NCBI RefSeq assembly: GCF_014644555.1 | Contig: NZ_BMKX01000002.1 | Coordinates: 62,001 to 126,000, forward strand | Reading direction: 5' to 3' | Length of the DNA stretch: 64,000 nucleotides | From: Glutamicibacter ardleyensis | GTDB lineage: Bacteria > Actinomycetota > Actinomycetes > Actinomycetales > Micrococcaceae | Shown: positions 7,823 through 17,800 of the stretch, one piece after another | How positions within the stretch are numbered: position 1 is the first letter of the stretch | Layout: every line of letters starts with the position of its first letter | Translations under genes and position numbers: made by a program | Notes under the pieces: generated by a model | What the model was told of the DNA's origin: nothing | The model's input: only the letters and a program-made list of their open reading frames with translations | Databases searched by the model: none

Positions 7823-10800
7823 CTAATTACGCAAGGTAATACTTGTCGCCATGGCGGGGGACCGTCCGGTGGTGACAAAACCAGAAATGTTAGAACCAGG
7901 ATGCTTGATGATGTCGGTAATAGAACCCAAATGACGGCTCAAATCGATCTTGTCCTCTGGTGCCGCAAGCACCAGATGAAAACCGAACTCTTGCAAGGCT
8001 CGTATGCCGGCCGCGGCATATTCGGAGTTAGCCTGAATGAACGCCTCATCAATCATTACCGTGCCATAGGAAGTGAAACCAGCCGAGGCGAACCCCAACT
8101 GATAAGCCAAGGCAGCGCCCATAATGAAGGAGGTAAAGCGTTGACCCTCACCACCGGAAAGCGTGCCCGGTTCCAACCCTGTTTCGATTTCACCGTTCGG
8201 TTTGTGCTCGTTACAGCTAATCACCACGTGTTGACGAACATCCAAGACCGTTGAACGCCATGCATTGAGTCCAGGGTCGCTTAGCGCCGAAACCAACGAC
8301 TCAAGAGCCTGATAGGACTTCGCCAACGTGCTTTCTTCCTTCGTCGTGTAAGCATCGTAGAGCGCTGCCTTCAATTCCTTGCGGAACGTCCCTGCCTCGA
8401 CAGGTATGGAGTTTTCAACCTCCAGACGCAGAATAGAACCGTGTTCGAAGGTGACGTCAGCAAGAATCTGGTTCAACGGCTTGATACGCTCAGAAATCAT
8501 CCGACGTTCCTCATCGAGCAACTGCAATAAATCGCTGAAACGCTCGTAGGAACGATTCGCGAAGTATTCACGGAACTGTGCCTCATGGTGCGGTAACCCG
8601 TCCGCGACAATCTGCCCGTGCAGGGTGGCGTAGTGTTCCGCCGCCTCCGGGCTCGTACCGTGTGTTTGAGCGTGGGAAGTTCCAAACTCGCGAGCAAACC
8701 GTTTAAAGGTTTCGCTCAATACCCCGCCGACTTCATGGCGTTGCGAGCTGAGGTCATTGAGCTGGCCGCCGAGTTGGATCTTTACTTCAGCGAAGGCTTC
8801 AGCGATGGCGTCAGCGGGTGGGCATTCACCTGCGGCAACTTGGTGCAGAACCGGACCAAGAATTGCATGTTCGCGTAAGTGGCTAGGCACTGACTGGACC
8901 CAGTCACTGGTCGCTTCTGCGACATCAATTGAGGCGAGCAACTGCTTGGCTCGGTCTATCTGAAGTTCCAAATCACCAACCCGCGAACGAACCAACGCGA
9001 GTTCGCCAACTAACTGATCCGACGTAGCCTTGGCGCTGTCAATCTGTTGCCGGATCTTTGAAGAATCTCCTGAAAGTACTAGCGCATCACCGAGCTTCTG
9101 CTCACTTCGGCGAAGTGTTTCTAAAGCCGGCGAGGCATCGAGCTGGGCGAAATTACGTTCGTCCGCCACGATAGCTGCCAAGCTCTGGGACTTAGCGAGC
9201 ACCTTATCTTTTGCCGCGGTCCGTTCATCCGCGGACTGGTGAGCCTTCTGGATCTTCTCCTGAAGGAGTACAGCTTTATTTTGCAGTTCCGAGATTTTGG
9301 ATTCATTAGTGAAACCGAGCAGGTAGTCCGAAGCCGGAAGATTGCGGGTATCGCGTTCAAAGCTGCCTGTGCCGGTTTTTATTGTTCCTGCAGGGGTGAT
9401 GGCTTTGGGATGGACGTGCATTGCCGCATCATTTTTAACACAAACCAACGGGTAATCGGCGGTGATCTTGGCACGCAACCACCTACCAGCTTCACCGGAA
9501 GCAAAATCTAGCTTAGCTACTAGATCGGCTGGTCCAGCTTCGGTTTGCCGAGGCTTGACGGAAATATCAGCCCAACGGACTCGTCCCAACCCATCGAGCT
9601 CATCGATAGCGTGCGTGACTTGGTTCAGGAATTCGCCGGGAACTAAAATCGTTCGGGCCAAAGACTGTAAGGCCTTTTCCGCAGCTAATCTCCAAATGGT
9701 GGAATCGGCTGCTACATCCATCAATTCGCCAGCGAACGGTAGCTGCTCTTCGCTCAGCGAGCAGGCCGAAGCGATCGCGCGGCGGGCTGCCACCGAACGA
9801 TCATCGATGTTGGTGCCACGACGTTGATAGGAACGAATCTGTTCGTCTAGGGTCTCTGCTCGTTTGCGCAGCGACATCAGCGAAGCCATAGCCTCGTATT
9901 CGACGGTTTGCGCGTCCTTGGTGATGGAGGCAAGTTGCTGCATGGTCCGGGTCGCGTTGGCACGTAGGTCATCAAGTCCGGTGGCGCTGAATTCCAAATT
10001 CAGGCCCGCTTCGGCCGCCTGTTGCTGAAGTGCGCGTAATGCTGACTCTTTCTCAGACAGTGCTTTACGGGCCGAATCGGCTTCGCGTTCCAAAAGCATG
10101 AGCGAGGCAGAACCAGTAGAGTCATGAGCCGCTTCAAGGGTTCGAAGCTGCCCTTCGGTCTGGCTCTTCCGCTCCAGGAGGTCTTGTTCTTGGTCCTTAA
10201 GCTGTGACAACTCATCCTGATGGCGCGACATGTCGTTGCGCAATAGGTGGTGACGAACCTTAGTTTCAAGTTCCTGAATGTCGTTGTGGAGCAACTGCTC
10301 GGTTGCTCCGATGCGCTCGGCCAGGGTGCGATAGGTTTTGTCTTGTGCCGGTACCTGCGCCAAGACATCGCGTTGCGCGCGTGCAGTATCCAACTGGCGA
10401 TAGATGCCGCGCAGGTGCGCGAAGTCTTCGACCGCGGCGGCGGCCGCTTTTAATGTGGTGGGTTCTTCTAATACTTCATGGCGGAAGAACTGGTTAACGC
10501 CCTTGGCCAGGCCCTTACCGTTTTGTAAGGTGCGGAGCAGAGCAAAGGCCTTATCACTTTCGACACCTAGGCGACGGCGCACACGTTCGATAAAAGCCTT
10601 ATGTGTGTCGAATGCTTCGGTTGGTTCTAAAGATTTAGACAACGAGGAGACAGTAAAACGTCGAGGACCGTGGTGTTCCAGTTGTGCAATATCTAGCGAG
10701 GACTCGGAAAGCAGGTAATGCTTGGACACCTGATTCTCTAGACCAGCATCAGGTAGATCGAAGACGGCACCAAGGCTCACGGTATTGCCTAAACCGTCCT

Positions 10801-11155
10801 CGTAGCCCAACAAGATCGCGCTCCACGTGGCGCCGGGGCGTTGATATACGGTACCCGAGCTGGTTTTGAACTTGCGTCCACGCATGTAGGAGAAAGTTGT
10901 TCGACGGTCAGCACGCGCTGTCGCGTCGTTGGCTGACTCGTTGAGTTTTGGTGTTGCGAAGAATACGTGTCCCATGGCATCAAACAAGGTGGATTTACCC
11001 ACGCCTGGATGACCGGTCACTAGAGTTCCGGCTCTGTCAATGGCTAGATCGTGTAGGCCGTGAAAAGTGCCCCAGTTAACGATTTGAATCCGCGATAGTC
11101 GATGCTGTCCGGGATTAGTCGCCCCACCGAGCGGGAGCGTCATTTCAATACTCAT
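7823..11155 (-). CDS. jetC: JetC/MksB-like SMC-type ATPase
   Basis: An 1110-residue ATP-binding protein of the MukB/MksB/JetC group. The Walker A motif GHPGVGKST is at residues 48-56. Long coiled coils follow (about 270-400 and 640-770, rich in Glu/Gln/Leu heptads) around a hinge-like middle. The head closes with the signature LSGGEGQRFTSFIMGAAL and Walker B YGTVMIDEAF. Relatives load on DNA as condensin-like loop extruders; in Wadjet systems they detect small circular DNA. It is the last gene of jetA-jetB-jetC, 3 bp after jetB. No jetD follows. Confidence 0.85.
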   Translation of the reverse strand: MSIEMTLPLGGATNPGQHRLSRIQIVNWGTFHGLHDLAIDRAGTLVTGHPGVGKSTLFDAMGHVFFATPKLNESANDATARADRRTTFSYMRGRKFKTSSGTVYQRPGATWSAILLGYEDGLGNTVSLGAVFDLPDAGLENQVSKHYLLSESSLDIAQLEHHGPRRFTVSSLSKSLEPTEAFDTHKAFIERVRRRLGVESDKAFALLRTLQNGKGLAKGVNQFFRHEVLEEPTTLKAAAAAVEDFAHLRGIYRQLDTARAQRDVLAQVPAQDKTYRTLAERIGATEQLLHNDIQELETKVRHHLLRNDMSRHQDELSQLKDQEQDLLERKSQTEGQLRTLEAAHDSTGSASLMLLEREADSARKALSEKESALRALQQQAAEAGLNLEFSATGLDDLRANATRTMQQLASITKDAQTVEYEAMASLMSLRKRAETLDEQIRSYQRRGTNIDDRSVAARRAIASACSLSEEQLPFAGELMDVAADSTIWRLAAEKALQSLARTILVPGEFLNQVTHAIDELDGLGRVRWADISVKPRQTEAGPADLVAKLDFASGEAGRWLRAKITADYPLVCVKNDAAMHVHPKAITPAGTIKTGTGSFERDTRNLPASDYLLGFTNESKISELQNKAVLLQEKIQKAHQSADERTAAKDKVLAKSQSLAAIVADERNFAQLDASPALETLRRSEQKLGDALVLSGDSSKIRQQIDSAKATSDQLVGELALVRSRVGDLELQIDRAKQLLASIDVAEATSDWVQSVPSHLREHAILGPVLHQVAAGECPPADAIAEAFAEVKIQLGGQLNDLSSQRHEVGGVLSETFKRFAREFGTSHAQTHGTSPEAAEHYATLHGQIVADGLPHHEAQFREYFANRSYERFSDLLQLLDEERRMISERIKPLNQILADVTFEHGSILRLEVENSIPVEAGTFRKELKAALYDAYTTKEESTLAKSYQALESLVSALSDPGLNAWRSTVLDVRQHVVISCNEHKPNGEIETGLEPGTLSGGEGQRFTSFIMGAALAYQLGFASAGFTSYGTVMIDEAFIQANSEYAAAGIRALQEFGFHLVLAAPEDKIDLSRHLGSITDIIKHPGSNISGFVTTGRSPAMATSITLRN

Positions 11156-11158
11156 GGA

Positions 11159-11845
11159 TTACTCCTGCACCAGTTCGGTCGAGTCTAAGGACAGCTCATC
11201 GGAGCCCTCAGATAACAGATTTAGAGTCGATTCATTGGCATCAATAGCGGCAATGTATCGGGGGATATCTTCGATCCGTGTAATAGGAAGTGCCATTGCC
11301 AGCGCCGGGGAAATGCGAAATTCGTCAACCAATTCGGTTCCGGTCAGCAACCGTAAGGCGCTAAGGCGAGCTATCGCGGCATCGCAAGATTCAGCAAACC
11401 GCTTATCATCACGGTCCGAGGCGCTTCGGTGCTCAGCCAAAATTTCATGCATTGCATTCCGGGAAAGGACAGCGTCACTTCCGGTACCAGAATGCTGTTC
11501 CAATAGCAGACGAAGACGCAGTGCCAGCAATGTTTCGTCTCGTTTGAGCGCGCGGCGTGGGGCGATCGGGGTGGTATGCACCTGATCGATCTGTGCAGGG
11601 GTGAGCATCGCGATTTTTCGATCCGTATCCAAGGTTACGGAGAGGAAGATTTCCGAAACATAAGCGCTGACGACCTCTTGCTGATCCAGCAACAACTGCC
11701 ATGCAGCCGGATCGACTGACCCATCCAGATACGGGCCGCGCAATAGACGCACTAGCAACTGACGTAACTCTAAGGAGAAATTTCCGAGATCCCCGTCGAA
11801 GAGCGGATCGGTGATGGGTGCAGCATACGAGCTGGTGCTGGTCAT
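11159..11845 (-). CDS. jetB: JetB/MksE-like subunit (DUF4194 family)
   Basis: A 228-residue acidic protein with tandem winged-helix character; FSLELRQLLVRLLRGPYLDG near the N-terminus and the RALKRDETLLALRLRLLL helix are typical of the DUF4194/MksE family. In the complex it bridges the kleisin (JetA/MksF) and the ATPase heads. The assignment rests on length, motifs and position between JetA-like and JetC-like genes. Its ATG overlaps the stop of jetA by 4 bases (ATGA), and it ends 3 bp before jetC. Confidence 0.8.
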   Translation of the reverse strand: MTSTSSYAAPITDPLFDGDLGNFSLELRQLLVRLLRGPYLDGSVDPAAWQLLLDQQEVVSAYVSEIFLSVTLDTDRKIAMLTPAQIDQVHTTPIAPRRALKRDETLLALRLRLLLEQHSGTGSDAVLSRNAMHEILAEHRSASDRDDKRFAESCDAAIARLSALRLLTGTELVDEFRISPALAMALPITRIEDIPRYIAAIDANESTLNLLSEGSDELSLDSTELVQE

Positions 11846-13302
11846 AGCGGCTCCTTCGTGAAAGTCAGGGCGGGAAGAATAGCGGTACGTTCGGTGCCAT
11901 CAACCTGTTTGAAGCTGAGGGTCATCATTTGTGTTTCACTCACCGATTCGCCATTTGTACGGCCAATCTCAATTAAGGCTCGCACCGTATTCAAATGGCG
12001 ATGCGTCTCAGGCAGAACGTGGAACAGCTTATCTAGCGGTACTCGTTCGTGCGGGCTAGCACCGAGATGCTCGGTGACCGCTTCGCGCAGGAACGACATA
12101 TCTGCTTCGGGAGTCGACGGTGTACGCACGATATCGGAGACACTGTATTCCGGTGCCGCCGCCAATGGCGGTGGGGCCACATGCTCGGAAGGGTCGAATA
12201 CTCCGAGTCCCGCTAGGGTCATAAATTGCGGGGCGAATAACTCAAGCGGTGCCAAACCACTGCGCGGTTTGAGCGTCACTGACTTCATGATCGCAGTCTC
12301 CGCGTTACGTACCGCGTGGCGTAGCAATTGCGCCTGTTGGTAATCCTCTGATTGCACGAAGGCATGCAAAGATTCGGAGAGTTTGCCGTAGGAAGTATGA
12401 ACTTCGGCCGCTTGGCGACGCAATTCACGCAACAAATTGGTGAGAATCTGACGTTCAGGGGTGTCGAGGTCGTCAACAAAATCGCGCTCAAGTACTTCGG
12501 AGAGTGCGGCACGGAACCGCTGTTGTGCATCCGGAGAGTTGAGGAACTCGGTGAATCCGCGGAAGGTTTCGCCTTCGGAGGTAGAACGAAGTTGCCGGTC
12601 GGCTTCCAGCACCTGACCGATGGCTACACCCTTAGCAGTGGACGCATCCAAGATATCTTCACGTAAGGAGTACAGCATCTCCTGAACGCCGTCGCGCATA
12701 CGACGGAAATCTGCCGGAAGGCTAGAAGCCAAATCAAGGACAGATCGTGCAGCCGAGAGGGCGGTGGCACGAGACAACACGGCCGGGTCATCCCCGGTGC
12801 GCAACTCATCAATTTGTGCCTGGCGTAGGGCAATCTGCGATTCTAAAGCTCGGATTCGCGCTTGTGGATCTGGGTCTGTTTCGTGGGCCAAAGATTCCAG
12901 CGAAGACAACAACGTGTTCAGTCGAGAGGAGTTCAGATGTGAGTCATCGGTAGAAAAGTCCGCTAAGAAGCGCAATGTTCGTAAGGTCTGGGCACTTGGC
13001 TCATACACAAAACGTCCGTCAATCAAGGGTCGGGTCAAGAGCCCTTGTTTAACCCATGACTCCGCGAAGTCTTGGGCAGAGTAAGTCTGCGGGATCTGTT
13101 CATCACTGGTACGAGCTAATTTCAGAAACGAATCCAACGAAGCATGGAAAAGTTCCATGGCGACACGTGGCTTGTCTGCAGTAAATTCCGAGCGAATAAA
13201 GGCCACGGCCCAAGGCTGCGCGGTGAGAAGCCGATATGATGCCGAACTCTTGAACTGCTGGGACTGAAGCCACAAGCTATTCGCGCGATGCGAGGGCTGC
13301 AT
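11842..13302 (-). CDS. jetA: JetA/MksF-like kleisin subunit (DUF3375 family)
   Basis: A 486-residue protein that fits DUF3375/JetA: an N-terminal winged-helix region (about 15-130, with FIRSEFTADKPRVAMELFHASLDSF in two parts), a long helical middle (130-330), and a C-terminal domain ending in TLSFKQVDG. It would be the kleisin of the SMC-type complex. I start at the ATG at 13302, which has AAGGA 6 bases upstream; an ATG at 13308 is also in frame but sits against the AAGG. First gene of the operon, divergent from the gene at 13527. Confidence 0.8.
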   Translation of the reverse strand: MQPSHRANSLWLQSQQFKSSASYRLLTAQPWAVAFIRSEFTADKPRVAMELFHASLDSFLKLARTSDEQIPQTYSAQDFAESWVKQGLLTRPLIDGRFVYEPSAQTLRTLRFLADFSTDDSHLNSSRLNTLLSSLESLAHETDPDPQARIRALESQIALRQAQIDELRTGDDPAVLSRATALSAARSVLDLASSLPADFRRMRDGVQEMLYSLREDILDASTAKGVAIGQVLEADRQLRSTSEGETFRGFTEFLNSPDAQQRFRAALSEVLERDFVDDLDTPERQILTNLLRELRRQAAEVHTSYGKLSESLHAFVQSEDYQQAQLLRHAVRNAETAIMKSVTLKPRSGLAPLELFAPQFMTLAGLGVFDPSEHVAPPPLAAAPEYSVSDIVRTPSTPEADMSFLREAVTEHLGASPHERVPLDKLFHVLPETHRHLNTVRALIEIGRTNGESVSETQMMTLSFKQVDGTERTAILPALTFTKEPL

Positions 13303-13526
13303 GTACATCCTTGATCTTTCGACGCCTAACCTACTAATTCTAAGTCATTGAGCGTGAAGGTTCATATGAGAATTTCTGCATCAAAAAATGTAATCAAGTT
13401 GTTGCCCTAGGATGCACGTCACAGGGTTCAATGCTTTGAGAAGAGTGTGTAAGGTCAAAAACAAGGTGATGGCATGGATAAATCGTTGATCCACGGGGAT
13501 CGTCGTCTTCAAGGAAGGGGCGCATA

Positions 13527-14792
13527 GTGAAGCTCATCAAGATCGCGATGGTGGCTGCAGTCATCTTGGCTTTAGCCGGTTGTAGTGACCAAAGTGACCC
13601 CGAAGTTTCAATGAACAGTGCATCTCAGGAGGCCGAAGCCTCACAGAAGGCCGAAGCGGAAGCGAAGCGCGAACAAAGCATTTTGGCGCAGATCAATAAG
13701 CTGGCAGACGGTTATGACTATGCCAAGGCGATCAAGCTTGCCAAAGACGACCCCAGCAAAAAACTTAACGAGCTTGTGCGCGGGTTAGAAACGGAAAAGA
13801 AAGACGCTCATGCGTGGGAACATCCGGATCAAATCCCGCATTTGTTCTTCCATTCATTAGTGGTTGATCCAAAGCGCGCCTTTGACGATGAAAGCACGGC
13901 TCAGGGTTATGAAGATTACATGGTGACGCAAAGAGAGTTCGAAGCCATCCTTGACGAGCTTTACAGCCGTGATTTTGTTCTGGTGAATCCGGCTGATTTT
14001 GCGGGCTTGGATAAGAAGAAGAACATGAGTTACCGAAAGATCATGATTCCGGCCGGGAAGAAGCCCATCGTCCTATCGCTCGATGATTTGAGCTATTACG
14101 AATATATGCAGGGTGATGGATTCGCAGACCGGTTGGTCTTGGACAAGAAGGGCAAAGTCCGTAACGAATATGTAGATGCTTCCGGGAAAAAACACGTTGG
14201 CGCCTACGACATGACTACGATCCTAGACGACTTCGTTACTGAACATCCTGACTTCTCCTATCGAGATGCTCGCGGAATTATCGCTATGACTGGATACAAC
14301 GGAGTTTTCGGTTACCGTACCTCACCAAGCCAATATCCTGATAACAAAAATCTTAAGAAGGATCGCGAAACTGCAATCAAGATCGCCGACGCAATGAAGG
14401 AAGAAGGCTGGGTCTTTGCTTCACATTCGTGGGGGCACATTGCGACGGGCACAGTTGACCTCGGACGTTTTAAACGGGATATGAAGCTGTGGAAAGACGA
14501 AGTTGAACCGATCATAGGCAAAACAGACCAGTTTATTTACCCCTTCGGTTCAGATATTGCGCGTACCGGATCTTATTCAGGGGCTAAATACGAGCTGCTG
14601 AAAGAAGAAGGGTTCAAATATTTCTACGGAGTTGATGGGACCGTTACTGCTTGGATGCAACAACGAGATGACTATCAACGACAAATGCGAATCAACATTG
14701 ATGGTTTGCAATTCGCCAAAGAACAACGTGGAGACCGCCCCGTGTTGGATAGCTTCTTCGACGTTGAAAAAGTGATCGACCCAGCACGTTAG
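13527..14792 (+). CDS. secreted lipoprotein with polysaccharide-deacetylase (CE4-like) domain
   Basis: A 421-residue lipoprotein: positively charged start, hydrophobic stretch and lipobox LAGC (Cys at 19), then a Lys/Glu-rich helical segment. From about residue 105 there is a NodB/CE4-type fold: PHLFFHSL, SLDDL as the metal/catalytic Asp pair (usually FDD), and HSWGH as the metal-binding HxxxH, then FIYPFGSD. It should be anchored outside the membrane and act on cell-wall or capsule sugar chains. The GTG start has AAGGAAGGGG just before it. It is divergent from the Jet operon and stands alone. Confidence 0.82.
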   Translation: MKLIKIAMVAAVILALAGCSDQSDPEVSMNSASQEAEASQKAEAEAKREQSILAQINKLADGYDYAKAIKLAKDDPSKKLNELVRGLETEKKDAHAWEHPDQIPHLFFHSLVVDPKRAFDDESTAQGYEDYMVTQREFEAILDELYSRDFVLVNPADFAGLDKKKNMSYRKIMIPAGKKPIVLSLDDLSYYEYMQGDGFADRLVLDKKGKVRNEYVDASGKKHVGAYDMTTILDDFVTEHPDFSYRDARGIIAMTGYNGVFGYRTSPSQYPDNKNLKKDRETAIKIADAMKEEGWVFASHSWGHIATGTVDLGRFKRDMKLWKDEVEPIIGKTDQFIYPFGSDIARTGSYSGAKYELLKEEGFKYFYGVDGTVTAWMQQRDDYQRQMRINIDGLQFAKEQRGDRPVLDSFFDVEKVIDPAR

Positions 14793-14824
14793 GCAGTGAG
14801 CAGGGTCGATCCGTGCCGTATTGG

Positions 14825-17800
14825 CTAAAGCGCCATAAATGCGCCAAGCTGTGAGAGCGCCGCAGGATTTGAGGGAAGGAAATCCGTCAATCGTTCGCTA
14901 CGTACAATCACTGCTTTCCATTGACCGCGCGAGATCGCCACGTTGATACGGTTTCGGTTGAGCAAGAACTCGATGCCTCGGGACGCGTCTTGGGCGCTGG
15001 AACAAGCCATAGTCACCAGTACTACCGGGGCCTCCTGGCCTTGGAATTTATCCACCGTGCCGACTCTCACCTCAGCAAGATTTTCGGCCTCCAGCACATC
15101 ACGCACCAAATTTACTTGTGCATTGTAGGCAGCGACGACGAGAATATCGCGCGGGGCCAGCGCCCGTGCTGGTTCGGCGCTACCAGGATTCCACGTTTTG
15201 CCCAGCTGTTCCCGAACAAGCTCCACAATGGCAGTAGCTTCTTCGATGCTGCTGGTCGTATTGCCTTGGTGGTGCACAAAATGTGTTTCAACGCCTGGAA
15301 GCGATTCGTCAAGCTCACGGCGCCCGGCGGCTGGTGCGGAAAACAACTTGTGGTCGTAGCTCAATGCCGAGACTTTTTGGCATAGTTCTGGATGCATCCG
15401 CCAAGAGGTTGCTAGGAAATATCCCAACTCTTCAGGGAGGACCGCACGGCCCTCAGAGAGCCAACCTAAAGCCGACTCATCTACCGGTTGTGGGTGAGTC
15501 CCTTGGGTGACCTGAGGTAACTGCTGTGGATCACCGAGCAGTAACAGGTTCCGGGCTGCCCTCGAGACCGCCAGGGTATTGGCCAAGGAAAACTGTCCGG
15601 CCTCGTCGATAACGAGCAGATCTAAACTTCCGGCGGGTATTCGCTTGCCTGTCATGGTCCACGACGTGCCACCGACTAAAGCACCGTCCGGTGAACTCAA
15701 AGCCTCATCAAGTGAGGCAGGGCTTATACCCGTCCACGGAACTGGATCTTTATGTTTGACTTCCTTAGCTACCTGATCCGGGTGCACACCAGCCTCAATG
15801 GCTTTACGTAGGACGTTCTCAACCACGGCGTGGGATTGGGCGACAACGCCAATCTTCCATCCTTCATTGACCAGAGCATGGATCACATGTGAAGCAACAA
15901 AAGTCTTTCCGGTGCCTGGGGGACCTTGAACGGCAAGATATGAGTGATCAAGATCCTTGAGGGTTTGAACCACAGCGGGGTATACCTGAGCGTTACCCTC
16001 CATGAGCAAAGGGGCGGCTGGTGCCGGAAGAGTTTTCAGGCGTGGCGGGATGCGCCGCAGAATATCGATCCCTGGCTGTTGGGGCAGCGCAGGAACCATC
16101 GATCCAACTTCTTGGGCGATTTGGGTGAGTGCTTCGTCGATACTTTTGGTCGCAATGGGTTGTCCCGGGGTCAGTGCCACCGGGAAGGACCCATACTCGG
16201 GGATCTTGCCACTAGTCTTTTCTGCCAGACTGATCCATCCTTCACCGACCTCTACGACCGTGGCGTTGAAGGCACCTCCACGTAATGCATCCTCGTCTAC
16301 TTCCATGCCCTCGGGTAGAGGTCCGGCGTACATCGCAAAGACTCCGGACCCCGGGCTAAGCAGTGAACCTTCGGCAAGAGTTCCATAGATCTTACTCACG
16401 CGCGTTAGGGTGCGAGCACGATCCGTGGCTTTGTGCCAATCTTCGAGAATTTCGGCTGAGTCTACGAGGAACACTCCACGCACATCGGACCAATCGTCCA
16501 TGGGCGCGGACAAGCGATCGAAGTGCTCCCACCAGAATTGCTTCTTTTCACGTCGGTTATATCCGGTGGCCGCAGCCACCATGGCGATGGCGCGGTCATC
16601 ATTGCTTAGTACTTGGTTCGGCGGAAGTTGAGCTAAATAGTCTTGGAGGCGTACTTCTTCTTCGGTGGGTTCGTATTCATCTGGGACCTCATCTAAAAGC
16701 GAAACCTCAGGGAGGGTCTGGGGCTGGAAGTTGACCAGTGAGAGAAGCCAATCACGCAGGCGCAGTGTTGAGAGGCAATCGTATTCGTTGTAATCGGCAA
16801 TAGATTCGAGAATTTGGGCGGCCTGTTGATCTGAAGAAGAGTCCAACGCTGACATGTATTGGGCGTAAGCCACCACCGAGGCCCCAGCATCGGTGACGTC
16901 ACCGGAACGCAGATGCTCTTTCATATACAGGGGTTCGAGCTTCTTGATCGAATAAGAACGGGTAGAAACCACCAGCGAGTTGCGAACTGTCTCGTAGAGA
17001 TCAATCAGTAAATTTTCACGCAGCCATTGGTCAACTTCTTCTTCGCCAGCAATATGGATCTGGGAGAGTTTACGCAATGCACTTTTTTCGTAGGCAGCGT
17101 AATGGTAGATCTTCATATGCGGGAATTGTTGGCGGCGTTGTTGAACATACTCAATGAAGTCGAGGAATGCCTGTCGTTCTTCGGCTCGGCTGTGCGCCCA
17201 AAACGGACGGAATACCGGCGAACCCGTGTCATGTTCAACGACGCCAAAAAGATATTCCAGACCCCAGGTCTGATCCACGGGTTCCTGATATAACGGATCC
17301 CCTTCGAAGTCGAAGAAGATATCTCCTTGATCCGGATTGGGCAGGGCAGTAATCGTTTGGGTAGATTTCACCCGGTACGAGACGCCATGTTCGGTTCCAT
17401 CGATTTCGCCAATACCCAGTTGCATCCGTGCTTGATCTACAGTGCGCGCCAGAGATGTGCCTTCCATCGCAGTGAGACCGGCCAGTTGGTCAATGGTGTA
17501 GACACCTTGGCGGCGTAACTTTTCACGTTGCACCATGGACATGTTGGCTACCAGTAATACGTCGCGTGTAGCAGCGACCTGCTCGGCACAGAAATCGCAG
17601 CGTCCACACAGCCGAACTGAATCTGAGTCCCAATCGGCTTGATGGTTGGACTCGATATGGTTTTTGACCAGAGTGGTGAATCGTTGCCGCTGGGCGCGGA
17701 ACACAGGCAAGATCTCGTCGATGCGATGCACCGAATGGGTGCCGTCACCTAGGACCAGAGTGGTTTGGGGATGTACGTCGATGTTTTCTGCTTGAAGCTG

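Noticed and set aside
7684-7878. Possible remnant of jetD after jetC
   Set aside because: The 64-codon minus-strand frame overlaps jetC out of frame and spans the terminator; its translation has no Toprim or winged-helix features.
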